64,000 nucleotides of DNA from an uncultured Paracoccaceae bacterium (GTDB lineage Bacteria > Pseudomonadota > Alphaproteobacteria > Rhodobacterales > Rhodobacteraceae). The notes below the pieces were generated by a model, which did not search any database, was not told the origin of the DNA, and worked only from the letters and a program-made list of their open reading frames with translations. The stretch covers positions 1 through 64,000 of the forward strand of contig CANLNT010000002.1 in NCBI GenBank assembly GCA_947492825.1, given 5' to 3'. The position numbers were made by a program, and so were the translations under genes. Positions 1-8,423 of the stretch are shown in pieces (position 1 is the stretch's first letter; each line of letters begins with the position of its first letter).

Positions 1-2535
1 GTGGAGTTCGCGGCCATCGGGGCCAACCGCAACATCACGGTAATCCTTGACCCCAATGAGTTCACGATCACCGGCGCAGAGTTCGCCAACGACCTGCTGA
101 TTGACGGCAACAACGTCGTCGGCTCGACCGATATCGTGCGGGTCGACCTGAACCAGAGCTTCACTGAGACCGTGCTGGACTTCTCGGGCTGGCAGTTCAC
201 CGGCTGGGGCGCGCAGAACGACTATGTCGAGATCATCGGCTCTGGCCGCGACGAGACAATCACCGGCACCTCCCAATCCGACAGCATCAACGGCGGCGCG
301 GGAAATGATACCCTGTTTGGCGGTGCAGGTGATGACAGCATGTCGGGCGGGGCGGGCAATGACACGCTGGATGCCGGTGCGGGCAACGATACGGCGGATT
401 ATTCTGGCGATACTCTGGGCGTTGTTGCGACCACAACATCCGCAACTGGCGCCGGGATCGGGACCGATACGCTGACCGGGTTTGTAAATCTGACTGGCGG
501 CAGTGGAAACGACGTTCTGACCGGCGACAGTGGTAACAACACGCTGATCGGTAACGGCGGCGACGACACTATCGAAGGATCGGTCGGTCAGGACGTTATC
601 TTTGGTGGCGATGGCAATGATCTGATCACAGACGGTGCGGGCATATCGAGCGGCACTGATACGATTAATGGCGGCGATGGCAACGACACAATTGAGAACA
701 ACGGTGGCCTAACCGGTGACGTGTTGGATGGCGGCGACGGCATAGACACGCTTGATCAGTCCGGTTCTATCGTTTTTGGGCCGATGGTCATCGATTTGCA
801 GGCCGGGACGATCAGTTTCCTCTCAGGAACGGCCATGTCGACGGCCGTGAATTTTGAAAACTATATCGGCGACAATCAGGCCGAAACGGTCGATGGCACG
901 TCTGGATCGAACACTATCTTTGGCAATACCGGCGCAGATGTCATCAGCGGACTTGGTGGCGCAGATGAGCTTTATGGCGGTGATGATGCCGACACGATCA
1001 ACGGCGACGCGGGCAATGACACCATTTTTGGCGGCCTGGGCATAGACGAGATTTTTGGCGGGATCGGGGACGATTCCATCAGCAGCGGCAATGGCGCCGA
1101 CAGTGTCTTTGGTGGCGATGGCAACGACATTCTGGACAACCGCGTATCGACAGGAGCGTTTGGCGAGCAGCTTTATGGTGGTGATGACGACGATCTTGTC
1201 TACTTTAGCTCTGCCGGGTCGGAGACCGCCTATGGTGGCGCGGGCATCGATACGATCGACACCGCAGAGTTCAGCGGTGACTACCAATTGGACATGGTGA
1301 CTGGCCTCACCAATTTTGCCGAGCGCGCGTTCGAATTTGAGAACGCCATATTGGGCGCCGGGGCTGACAGTGTCTCTGGCACCGATGGGGCCAATGTCAT
1401 CGAAGGCAATGGCGGGACTGACACCCTGTTGGGTCTGGGAGGCCATGATAGCCTTTATGGCGGCACGAACGCGGATAGCCTGCGGGGCGGAAACGGATTT
1501 GACAGTCTGTTTGGTGGTGCCGGTGACGACATCCTGCGCGGTGATGGCGGCAATGATCTGCTGAATGGCGGGGCGGGCAATGATCTGATTGAATTTGGAG
1601 GCGGCATCGACACGACGGTCATGCTGAACACTGTTCTGGCCCAGGATACCGGTCATGGCGTGGACACTTTGCTGGGAATTGAGAACGTGACCACGTCGGG
1701 TGGCAACGACGAGATCACCGGCAGCAGTGCAGCGAACGAGCTGCGAGCGGGCGCAGGGGTTGATACCCTGTTCGGGCGCGCAGGCGATGACCTGCTGTAC
1801 GGCGGCAGCGAGGATGATGTCCTTTACGGCGGTAGCGAGAATGACAGCCTGTACGGCGGGGGCGGCAATGACACGCTTCTCGGCGATACAGGTGATGACC
1901 TCTTTAACGGCGGATCGGGCATTGATCGCGCGGTCTATTCGGGCCTGACTGATGCAAATGTGCGGCTCAATACCGCGTCGGTGCAGGCCACCGGCCATGG
2001 CAATGACAAGCTTATCGGGATCGAAGAGCTGGAGACCGGGGGTGGCAATGACACCTTGGTTGGCAGCGGCGCTGACAATGTCTTTGTCACTGGCGACGGG
2101 GCGGACAGTATCTTTGGCCGCAATGGGAACGATACGATTTTTGCCGGTGCCGGCAACGACATCCTGCGCGGAGGGGTTGGTGAGGACACGCTTTATGGCG
2201 GTGACGGGAATGATAATCTGTTTGGTGCAAATGGCGCGGACTGGCTGAATGGCGGCACCGGCAATGATCTGCTGAACGCCGAGAATGGCACCGACATATT
2301 CGAGTTCGATCTGGCCTTTGGTGCTGACAGGATTGTCGGGTTTGAAGATGACGTCGACACGCTTCGGATTGACGACGCGCTTTGGGGCGGTGGCCTGACA
2401 GAGGCACAGGTGATCGCGACTTATGGCATGATCGTAAACGGTGCGACCACGCTGGACTTTGGTAATGGCAATACCATCCGCCTGATCGGCTTTACCGACA
2501 CCAACGCGCTTATTGATGATCTGGTAATTTTCTGA
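1..2535 (+). CDS. RTX (hemolysin-type calcium-binding repeat) protein, 5' end outside window
   Basis: The reading frame is open from base 1, so this is the C-terminal 844 residues of a longer protein; the GTG at base 1 is probably internal. After about 80 residues without repeats, dozens of glycine/aspartate nonapeptides of the type GGxGxDxLx run to about residue 760, in blocks separated by beta-rich inserts (around residues 260-295, 415-455, 540-570, 645-680). Such repeats bind calcium and fold as parallel beta-rolls outside the cell. The last 80 residues lack repeats, are rich in hydrophobic and acidic residues and end in LIDDLVIF, which fits an uncleaved C-terminal type I secretion signal. 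No enzymatic domain is visible in this part. A type I ATPase/adaptor pair lies at 54239-57276 and could export it. Family is clear; function is not. Confidence 0.9.
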   Translation: MEFAAIGANRNITVILDPNEFTITGAEFANDLLIDGNNVVGSTDIVRVDLNQSFTETVLDFSGWQFTGWGAQNDYVEIIGSGRDETITGTSQSDSINGGAGNDTLFGGAGDDSMSGGAGNDTLDAGAGNDTADYSGDTLGVVATTTSATGAGIGTDTLTGFVNLTGGSGNDVLTGDSGNNTLIGNGGDDTIEGSVGQDVIFGGDGNDLITDGAGISSGTDTINGGDGNDTIENNGGLTGDVLDGGDGIDTLDQSGSIVFGPMVIDLQAGTISFLSGTAMSTAVNFENYIGDNQAETVDGTSGSNTIFGNTGADVISGLGGADELYGGDDADTINGDAGNDTIFGGLGIDEIFGGIGDDSISSGNGADSVFGGDGNDILDNRVSTGAFGEQLYGGDDDDLVYFSSAGSETAYGGAGIDTIDTAEFSGDYQLDMVTGLTNFAERAFEFENAILGAGADSVSGTDGANVIEGNGGTDTLLGLGGHDSLYGGTNADSLRGGNGFDSLFGGAGDDILRGDGGNDLLNGGAGNDLIEFGGGIDTTVMLNTVLAQDTGHGVDTLLGIENVTTSGGNDEITGSSAANELRAGAGVDTLFGRAGDDLLYGGSEDDVLYGGSENDSLYGGGGNDTLLGDTGDDLFNGGSGIDRAVYSGLTDANVRLNTASVQATGHGNDKLIGIEELETGGGNDTLVGSGADNVFVTGDGADSIFGRNGNDTIFAGAGNDILRGGVGEDTLYGGDGNDNLFGANGADWLNGGTGNDLLNAENGTDIFEFDLAFGADRIVGFEDDVDTLRIDDALWGGGLTEAQVIATYGMIVNGATTLDFGNGNTIRLIGFTDTNALIDDLVIF

Positions 2536-2691
2536 TCGGGCTATGTGTCCAGGTGCTGACCCGGTTTGAAGGGACGCGCACGGGCCAAGGTTCGTTCGCG
2601 ACGTCGACATTGCAAAGATGGCGGATGGGGTACTACTAAAATCCCTCCGTCACCGCGTTCATGGCAGTGTGATCGTGTTGCTTTGCAAACA

Positions 2692-2730
2692 ATTCCGCCC
2701 CCGATCCAGCATGTGAACCGGGGGCGGAAT
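2692..2730 (-). terminator. Hairpin downstream of the BCCT gene
   Basis: A perfect 12-bp G/C-rich inverted repeat (arms 2692-2703 and 2719-2730, 15-nt loop) lies 30 bp beyond the stop of the minus-strand transporter gene. Read on the minus strand the stem is followed by a weak T-rich stretch. It could also stop transcripts from the plus-strand RTX gene. The rest of the gap 2536-2760 shows no gene. Confidence 0.6.
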
Positions 2731-2760
2731 CTGTGGTTTCAAGACCCTTTGAGAGTTGGC

Positions 2761-4329
2761 TTATTCTGCTGGCTCGGCAGCCATCACACCAACATCAGGC
2801 GTAGTCTCGCTTTGTTCGAGGTCAACGCCTTTGACCCAACCAACCATGCGCCAGATGCACAGCATGGCGCCGATCACAATGAACAAGGCTGCAATGCCGC
2901 CCAGGTTCGACATCATCTTGATGCCGTCAATGCCCGCCGTTGCGGTCATGAACCAGGCGATCCCGCCAATCAGCACACCCCAGATCACTTTCAAAGGCAG
3001 GCTGGTTGGGCGCGTGTCATCGGCTGTACGCTCTTCACAGAGGGATGCGATGGCTTCGCAATTCGAATCCGAGGCTGTCACGAAAGAGATAAAGGACAGA
3101 ACCACGAACACGATCACGAGGATTGGTGCAAAGGGCAGGAACTCGAACAGCGCGTAAACAACGCTTTCCGCTCCGTTTTCATCCAGCGAAGCCTTCAAGG
3201 CGCCGCCACTTGCCGCGTCGGAATAGATGGCCAGACCGCCGAAGATCGTCATCCACACAATCGCAAAGAGCGACGGAGCCAGCATGGTTGTCTGGATGAA
3301 CTCGCGCACTGTGTAGCCACGGCCAAGACGCCCCAGAAACAGCGCCGTAATCGGAGCCCAAGCCAGCCAGTTTGCCCAGTAGAAGTTGGACCACCACTGC
3401 GGCCACTTGTCTTCGGCCACAGCACCGGTGAAGAGGCTGCGTTCCAGGAAGCTGGAGAAGTAGACACCCAGCGCGTCGACAGCAGCTGACAAAAGCCAAA
3501 TTGTCGGTCCACACAAGAAGGCAAAGGCTGCAAGGATGAAGAAGAACTTGGTGTTCAGGTCTGACAGGACCCGAATACCATTCATCAGACCTGTTGCAGC
3601 CGAAGCGATGAAGGACCCGACGATCGCGATTGCGACAAAGGCCAGCACGACGCCCGTTGTTTCAATTCCAAGGATTGAACCCAGACCACCCGCGACGGTC
3701 AGCAACCCGGTTCCAAGCGAGGCTGCCATACCGGCGACCAGCGCCCACAAGGCAAGTGCGTCGATGATCTGACCGCCGGTGCCTTCGGCATGGCGCCCGA
3801 ACATGACCGACAACATGCCACCCAGCGAGTAGGATTTGCCCAGGTTGTAATAGGCCAGGGCAAAGGCAATCGCCGGAAGCGTGTAGATGGCATAAGGCGT
3901 GAAGGCCCAGTGCAGGTAGAGCGTGGACAGCGCAAAGAGCTTGGCCTCGGCTGAGTTCGGTTCGATCCCCGAAGACGCAGGCGGGCTGTAGACGTGGAAC
4001 ATCGGCTCGGCAGAGGCCCAGAACAGGATGCCGATGGCCACGGTTGTGCACAGCGCAATCGCGAACCAGTTCCACCGCGACAGGATCGGTTCAGCATCTG
4101 CGCCGCCGATTTTGACAGCACCCAATTTCGAGAAATAGATGAACGCAATTGTGCAGACAAAGGCAAAGGTCGCAAGGCTGTAGAGCCATGACAGTTTATC
4201 CAGCGTCCAGCTATTGATTGCGGATGTGGTCGCCAAGAAGGCGTCCGGCGCGGCGAAACTGGAAATCACCGCCGCAAGCATCAAGAGAAATGGCCCCCAG
4301 AATACGATGGGCCTCACATTGGATAGCAT
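2761..4329 (-). CDS. BCCT family transporter
   Basis: This 522-residue polytopic membrane protein belongs to the betaine/choline/carnitine transporter family, sodium- or proton-coupled importers of quaternary amines and related zwitterions such as glycine betaine, choline, carnitine, DMSP or TMAO. The family motif appears as FWASAEPMFH (residues 103-112), and the conserved loop-helix segment as YWANWLAWAPI followed by GRLGRGYTVREFI. About twelve hydrophobic segments are present and there is no long cytoplasmic C-terminal osmosensing extension, so a metabolic uptake role is more likely than osmosensing. It is the last gene of a minus-strand unit, 31 bp after the aldehyde dehydrogenase, which suggests that the substrate is oxidised by the two dehydrogenases upstream. 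The exact substrate cannot be read from the sequence. Confidence 0.92.
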   Translation of the reverse strand: MLSNVRPIVFWGPFLLMLAAVISSFAAPDAFLATTSAINSWTLDKLSWLYSLATFAFVCTIAFIYFSKLGAVKIGGADAEPILSRWNWFAIALCTTVAIGILFWASAEPMFHVYSPPASSGIEPNSAEAKLFALSTLYLHWAFTPYAIYTLPAIAFALAYYNLGKSYSLGGMLSVMFGRHAEGTGGQIIDALALWALVAGMAASLGTGLLTVAGGLGSILGIETTGVVLAFVAIAIVGSFIASAATGLMNGIRVLSDLNTKFFFILAAFAFLCGPTIWLLSAAVDALGVYFSSFLERSLFTGAVAEDKWPQWWSNFYWANWLAWAPITALFLGRLGRGYTVREFIQTTMLAPSLFAIVWMTIFGGLAIYSDAASGGALKASLDENGAESVVYALFEFLPFAPILVIVFVVLSFISFVTASDSNCEAIASLCEERTADDTRPTSLPLKVIWGVLIGGIAWFMTATAGIDGIKMMSNLGGIAALFIVIGAMLCIWRMVGWVKGVDLEQSETTPDVGVMAAEPAE

Positions 4330-4360
4330 TTTAGTCTCCTCCCTATCAGGTATTGTTTCT

Positions 4361-5854
4361 TCAACCGTCGAAGCTGTGCCAGACGGTTTTCAGGTCGGCA
4401 TATTTGTCCAGCGCGTGAACAGATCTGTCGCGGCCAAAGCCCGATTGCTTGAAGCCGCCAAAGGGCGTCGACATGTTGGCGCGGTCATAGGTGTTGATCC
4501 AGACGGTGCCCGCCCGCAGCCGGTTTGACATGCGGTTGGCGCGGCTCATGTCCTGCGTAAAGACCGCTGCCGCCAGCCCATAGGGCGTGTCATTGGCCAT
4601 CTGCAGCGCTTCGGCTTCGGTGGCAAAGGGGATCATCGCGAGGACTGGTCCAAAGACTTCCTCTTGCGCAATCTCAGAGGCATTGTTGGTCAGGAAGATG
4701 CCGGGGGACATATAAGTGCCGCCGCTGTCTTCCATAATCCGCTCTGCGCCAAAAAGCCGTTTGTCGCCTGCCGCCTCTGCCCGTTCAACGTAGCCCAAGA
4801 TGCGCTGCAACTGTTTTTCGTCGATCACGGCCCCCACTTGTGAGGCATCATCAAACGGGTGACCGGTCGGGATGTCCTGCAATACCTTTTCGATCTTGGC
4901 GGCAAGCGGCTCCACTTGGCTTTCATGGCACAACAGCCGGGTCGGCGCGTGGCAGGTCTGGCCGGCGTGATAGGCAAAGCCCCAGGCCACGGCCTCGGCC
5001 GCTTTGTCCAGATCGGCATCCTCGAAGACGACGACCGGGGACTTTCCCCCCAACTCCAGCGCAACGCGTTTGATGTTGGAGTTGGCGGCGTTTTCCATCA
5101 CCAGACGGCCCACGGGGGTCGAACCTGTGAAGGCGATCAGGTCCACATCCATATGCCGCGTCAGGGCATCACCCGCTTCGGCACCAAAGCCCGCAACCAC
5201 GTTGAGAACACCGGCAGGCAGGCCCGCCTCATGGCCCAGTTGGGCCAACCGGATGGCCGACAGGCTTGATTGCTCTGCGGGTTTGTGGACGACCGAATTG
5301 CCCATGGCCAAAGCAGGCCCCAATTTCCATGCGGTGACGATCAACGGATAGTTCCACGGCGTGATCACCCCCACCACGCCCAAGGGCATCCGTCTGATGG
5401 TGGCCAGATCATTGGGACCCGTCGGCGCGACCTCGTCGTATTGCTTATCGGCAAGCTCTGCATACCAAGCGATGGTGTTGGCGGCGGAGGCCACATCGAC
5501 TGACAGCGCCGCCTGGATCGGGCGACCCGTGTCGAGCGTTTCCAGCATCGCCAGTTCTGTTGCGTTTTCGCGGATCAGGGCGGCAAAGCGCAGCATCACG
5601 ACCTTGCGTTCTGCAGGGTCTAGATCAGACCAGCTTCCCGCTGCAAAGGCGCTGCGAGCCGCTGTGACGGCGGCGTCGATGTCCTCTGCCGAGCCACGGG
5701 CAATCAGCGGCCCGGGGAGACCATCCATTGGCCTGTTGCGCTGATAAGTGGCACCGTTGACCGCGCCGCGGTGCGCGCCGTCAATAAAATGACGGCCTTC
5801 CACGGCCATCTGGTCCAAACGTTCTTTGGTGGTGGGAATATCAAGCAACGGCAT
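4361..5854 (-). CDS. NAD(P)-dependent aldehyde dehydrogenase, PuuC/BetB-like
   Basis: A complete 497-residue aldehyde dehydrogenase that oxidises an aldehyde to the acid through a cysteine thioester. The general-base glutamate lies in LELGGKSP (E267) and the catalytic cysteine in AGQTCHAPTR (C301), 34 residues apart as usual. The cofactor-side motif TPWNYPL and GSTPVGR are also present. The C-terminus, GRDRSVHALDKYADLKTVW, resembles PuuC (gamma-glutamyl-aminobutyraldehyde dehydrogenase) and related betaine-aldehyde dehydrogenases. Its start overlaps the end of the alcohol dehydrogenase gene by 14 bp and the transporter follows, so the three are probably co-transcribed. It likely takes the aldehyde produced by the upstream enzyme. 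Substrate candidates are betaine aldehyde, malonate semialdehyde or an aminoaldehyde; the sequence does not decide. Confidence 0.9.
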   Translation of the reverse strand: MPLLDIPTTKERLDQMAVEGRHFIDGAHRGAVNGATYQRNRPMDGLPGPLIARGSAEDIDAAVTAARSAFAAGSWSDLDPAERKVVMLRFAALIRENATELAMLETLDTGRPIQAALSVDVASAANTIAWYAELADKQYDEVAPTGPNDLATIRRMPLGVVGVITPWNYPLIVTAWKLGPALAMGNSVVHKPAEQSSLSAIRLAQLGHEAGLPAGVLNVVAGFGAEAGDALTRHMDVDLIAFTGSTPVGRLVMENAANSNIKRVALELGGKSPVVVFEDADLDKAAEAVAWGFAYHAGQTCHAPTRLLCHESQVEPLAAKIEKVLQDIPTGHPFDDASQVGAVIDEKQLQRILGYVERAEAAGDKRLFGAERIMEDSGGTYMSPGIFLTNNASEIAQEEVFGPVLAMIPFATEAEALQMANDTPYGLAAAVFTQDMSRANRMSNRLRAGTVWINTYDRANMSTPFGGFKQSGFGRDRSVHALDKYADLKTVWHSFDG

Positions 5855-6983
5855 GGTCCTGCGGCGAATAGGCTAAGAGTGTCCCGGCAATGGCGTTCAG
5901 CACCTCGGGCGTGGTTTCAAACGTCGCGGCGTTGCGCATGGGCGCATTGGCCTCGGCTTGCATCTCGGCTGCGAGGGCATCCGCGCGGACACCTTTGAAG
6001 GCGTCGGGAAGCACGCGGACGATGCCAAGTGCGTCCATCAGGGCGGTGATGGCGTCTGGCAAGGCGGCGGGTGGCAGACCGAACGGTGCCGCCACACGGT
6101 CCAGTGCCTGGTTGGGTACTGCAACCACTTGCGGGAGCGTCGCTTCAAAGGCGAGGGCCGTGGCAAATCCGTGATGGATCGGCGCAAATCGGGCCATGGC
6201 ATGGCTTGCGCAATGGGCAATGGCCGTGCCCGTATTTTCAATCGCGTGCCCGGCAAAAAAAGACCCCAGCAAGAGATCTTCGTGTGCCTTTGCGTCCCCC
6301 TCAATGGCCTTGGGCAATGCGGGCAGGATCAGTTCGATCGCGCGGATCGCCAGTGCGGTATTCACCGGATTGGCCCATTTGTTCGTGCCTGCCTCGAAAG
6401 CATGGATCAGCGCGTCCATCCCGCACCAAGCCTTGAGGGTGTTGGGCAGGGATTGCAGAAGGTTTGCGTCAAGAATGGCGATTGCGGGCTTCAGTGCTGT
6501 ACCGTAGGCCCATAGCTTTCCGCCATCTGCGCCCGCAAAGATCGCGGTGCCATTTGCCTCGGACCCTGTGCCGGCGGTTGTGGGGATCTGGATCAGATCG
6601 CAGGTGGTGCGTGGCACCGGATTGGCACCAAGGGCATAATGCATGGGCCCGTGCCCCCCCGCGAGGCAGAGAGACGCCATCTTGGCGATATCAAGCGCCG
6701 AGCCGCCGCCCATGCCGATCACCAGTTCAGCCCCGGCAGCACGGCCCATTTGGACCGCTGCCTCAATATGCGCGGCCTTTGGCTCGCCTTCGAATTGGTC
6801 AAAGATCGTCGCTGGTCCAGGCAGTGCTGCGCGCATCTGCCCAAACACCGGCTGGTCCGTCCAGAATGCGTCGGCCACAACCAAAGTGGCCTGGCCATCA
6901 TTCAGCAGCCCGCATGTTGCTAGGCTGTCGAACAACTGCCCCGATCCCAAGGAGAAAGCAGGTTGTGGCGTCTGGTGAATCAT
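5841..6983 (-). CDS. Iron-containing alcohol dehydrogenase
   Basis: A 380-residue member of the group III (iron-type) alcohol dehydrogenases, which oxidise a primary or secondary alcohol with NAD(P). The dinucleotide motif is GMGGGSALDIAK and TTAGTGSEANG follows; metal-binding histidines are probably in the DALIHAFEAGTNKWANPV region and in HHGFATAL. Length is typical for the family. It is the first gene of the minus-strand unit ADH-ALDH-BCCT and is transcribed away from the LysR gene, whose start is about 90 bp off. Families with the same partners include GbsB (choline oxidation with GbsA) and DddB (3-hydroxypropionate from DMSP, with DddC and DddT). Either role would fit; no substrate-specific residue can be named with certainty. 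Confidence 0.9.
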   Translation of the reverse strand: MIHQTPQPAFSLGSGQLFDSLATCGLLNDGQATLVVADAFWTDQPVFGQMRAALPGPATIFDQFEGEPKAAHIEAAVQMGRAAGAELVIGMGGGSALDIAKMASLCLAGGHGPMHYALGANPVPRTTCDLIQIPTTAGTGSEANGTAIFAGADGGKLWAYGTALKPAIAILDANLLQSLPNTLKAWCGMDALIHAFEAGTNKWANPVNTALAIRAIELILPALPKAIEGDAKAHEDLLLGSFFAGHAIENTGTAIAHCASHAMARFAPIHHGFATALAFEATLPQVVAVPNQALDRVAAPFGLPPAALPDAITALMDALGIVRVLPDAFKGVRADALAAEMQAEANAPMRNAATFETTPEVLNAIAGTLLAYSPQDHAVA

Positions 6984-7036
6984 GGGTGCCCCTAGGTCAT
7001 TTTGAACCTGCGGCGACGCTAGACCCCATTATTTCT

Positions 7037-7073
7037 TACAACAATTGATAAATTCTTTGGCATTGTACATACT
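7037..7073. promoter_or_regulatory. Divergent control region between ADH operon and LysR gene
   Basis: The A/T-rich gap holds an inverted repeat TACAA (7037-7041) / TTGTA (7063-7067), as expected for a LysR-type site, and a promoter-like pair TTGATA (7045-7050) and CATACT (7068-7073) spaced by 17 bp and pointing to the LysR gene. With this promoter the regulator mRNA would start close to its ATG codons (7075 and 7081), so it could be almost leaderless. Assignment is by eye only. Confidence 0.35.
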
Positions 7074-7074
7074 T

Positions 7075-8013
7075 ATGGTTATGCAGGAGCCAGCTTTACG
7101 ACATATTTCTTTGGATGCCCTGCGGGTCTTTTCGGCAGCGGCACGGCATCGAAGCTTTACCCTCGCGGCCAAGGAACTGTTTGTGACGCAAGTGGCCGTC
7201 AGCAAGCGGATCAAGGGGCTTGAGCAGCAGCTGGGATTTGAATTGTTCGTGCGATCTGGCCGCCGGATTGATCTGACCGAACGTGGCGCCCGGCTTGCCG
7301 CGCGGGTGGATACGGCCCTGAATTATCTGGCAACCGAGATTAATGCATTGCAGCCGGGAAGCACGACCGGAGAGGTTGCGATTTCCGCGGCTGCCTCGGT
7401 CTCTCAGTTGTGGTTGTCGCCACGCTTGCAAAAGATTTCGCACACATTTCCGCACCTCAAAATTGTTCTGAACACCACAGACCGGATTTCAGACCTGGAA
7501 AACTCCCCCGACGCGCTGTCCATTCTTTATGCCGTTGAAGGGCATCCGGAATGGTCCACCACGCTGCTGTTTTCGGAGGAGCTGATCCCCATGGCGGCCC
7601 CGTCTTATCTGGCACAAGCAGGCATCACGGTGCCGGGCGAGGAACTGGCGGTTCAGGACCTGTCGACACTGGATTGCATTGACTACCGCCGGGCCAACGC
7701 GGCTTGGTTCACTTTGCGCATGTGGTTTCAGGCCTACTTGCCCGACCAGCCCGTCCCCGCCATCCGGATCACCGTGTCGAACTATGGCACAGCGGTTCTG
7801 GCGGCGCTGGAAGGCAACGGCGTCATCTTGGGCAGCCGACATATGCTGGCGGACTTTCTGGCGCGCGGGGATCTCGTGGAATTGACCACAACGGCGCATG
7901 TCACTGGCAACGGCTACTTTCTGGGGCGCCCCAGATCCCGTTCTATTTCCGAGGATGCGCTGACGCTTTGGAATGCGCTCTCCCCCGCGTCGGTCGCCAC
8001 AATCGGAGCGTAG
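7075..8013 (+). CDS. LysR family transcriptional regulator, GcvA-like
   Basis: A 312-residue LysR regulator. The N-terminal winged helix-turn-helix reads SLDALRVFSAAARHRSFTLA and continues through QVAVSKRIKGLEQQLG (about residues 10-55); the remaining two thirds is the periplasmic-binding-protein-like effector domain. The HTH and the effector domain resemble the GcvA/AmpR subgroup. The frame opens at a TTG at 7045, but ATG codons at 7075 and 7081 are closer to where family members begin; I chose 7075, and no good ribosome-binding site precedes either. It is divergent from the ADH-ALDH-BCCT unit and most likely controls it in response to the imported substrate or its oxidation product, as is typical for divergently placed LysR genes. 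Confidence 0.9.
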   Translation: MVMQEPALRHISLDALRVFSAAARHRSFTLAAKELFVTQVAVSKRIKGLEQQLGFELFVRSGRRIDLTERGARLAARVDTALNYLATEINALQPGSTTGEVAISAAASVSQLWLSPRLQKISHTFPHLKIVLNTTDRISDLENSPDALSILYAVEGHPEWSTTLLFSEELIPMAAPSYLAQAGITVPGEELAVQDLSTLDCIDYRRANAAWFTLRMWFQAYLPDQPVPAIRITVSNYGTAVLAALEGNGVILGSRHMLADFLARGDLVELTTTAHVTGNGYFLGRPRSRSISEDALTLWNALSPASVATIGA

Positions 8014-8423
8014 GCTGAACGGCTGCTTTGCCCGACACGAACGCAAGGACCGTGTGATCAAGGGCCGACGGGCGATGACGGGTCTTTTGGGGCATGGACA
8101 AGGCGTGCCATCATGGTCCGCAAAGTCGCGGCTGACCTCGTCCAAGGGCATGCAGGATCTCTGATCGCCAACATCTGCTTTTCGATAGTCAAAGATCGGC
8201 CCTACCGCCGCAACGGCCGTCGCAGGCCACACTTCCTTCGTGCAATGGGACCAATCCTTGGACTAACGTGAATCCGTAAGCGCGCAGTTGTCCTGCCGAT
8301 CAGGCACAAGGACGCATATATTGCTAATCAATATGAAAGCTCTTGGCCGTATGGTGATCAAGGCTGTCGCCTATACTTGAGTGTTGGTCCGGGGTTGGTT
8401 GTGCTGGAAGGAATGAACAACAA
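8014..8423. other. 410-bp intergenic stretch
   Basis: No convincing gene is seen in either direction; short frames here lack homology-like motifs and a ribosome-binding site. One short inverted repeat ATATTG/CAATAT with a 5-nt loop lies at 8318-8334, and a TATACT hexamer at 8372-8377 might be the -10 box for the c-di-GMP gene downstream, without a clear -35 at normal spacing. The part 8014-8270 could be decayed sequence, but I cannot identify a parent gene. Confidence 0.4.

Noticed and set aside
1741-2280. Tandem-repeat DNA in the RTX gene considered as a CRISPR-like or satellite array
   Set aside because: Units are 27-bp codon-phased GGxGxDxLx repeats of varying sequence with no spacers; they are explained by protein structure.
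823-2610. 595-residue open frame antisense to the first RTX gene
   Set aside because: It mirrors the G/C-rich repeat codons of the RTX gene, gives a low-complexity A/V/I-rich product with no family motif, and has no ribosome-binding site.
2566-3489. 307-residue plus-strand frame at the end of the RTX gene
   Set aside because: It is antisense to the BCCT transporter and rich in H, Q and R, typical of shadow frames.
7489-8232. Minus-strand frame over the LysR gene and the following gap
   Set aside because: Most of it lies opposite LysR; the part in the gap has no recognisable domain.
8014-8423. Possible remnant of an insertion sequence in the 410-bp gap
   Set aside because: I found no terminal inverted repeats, no target duplication and no transposase-like residues.
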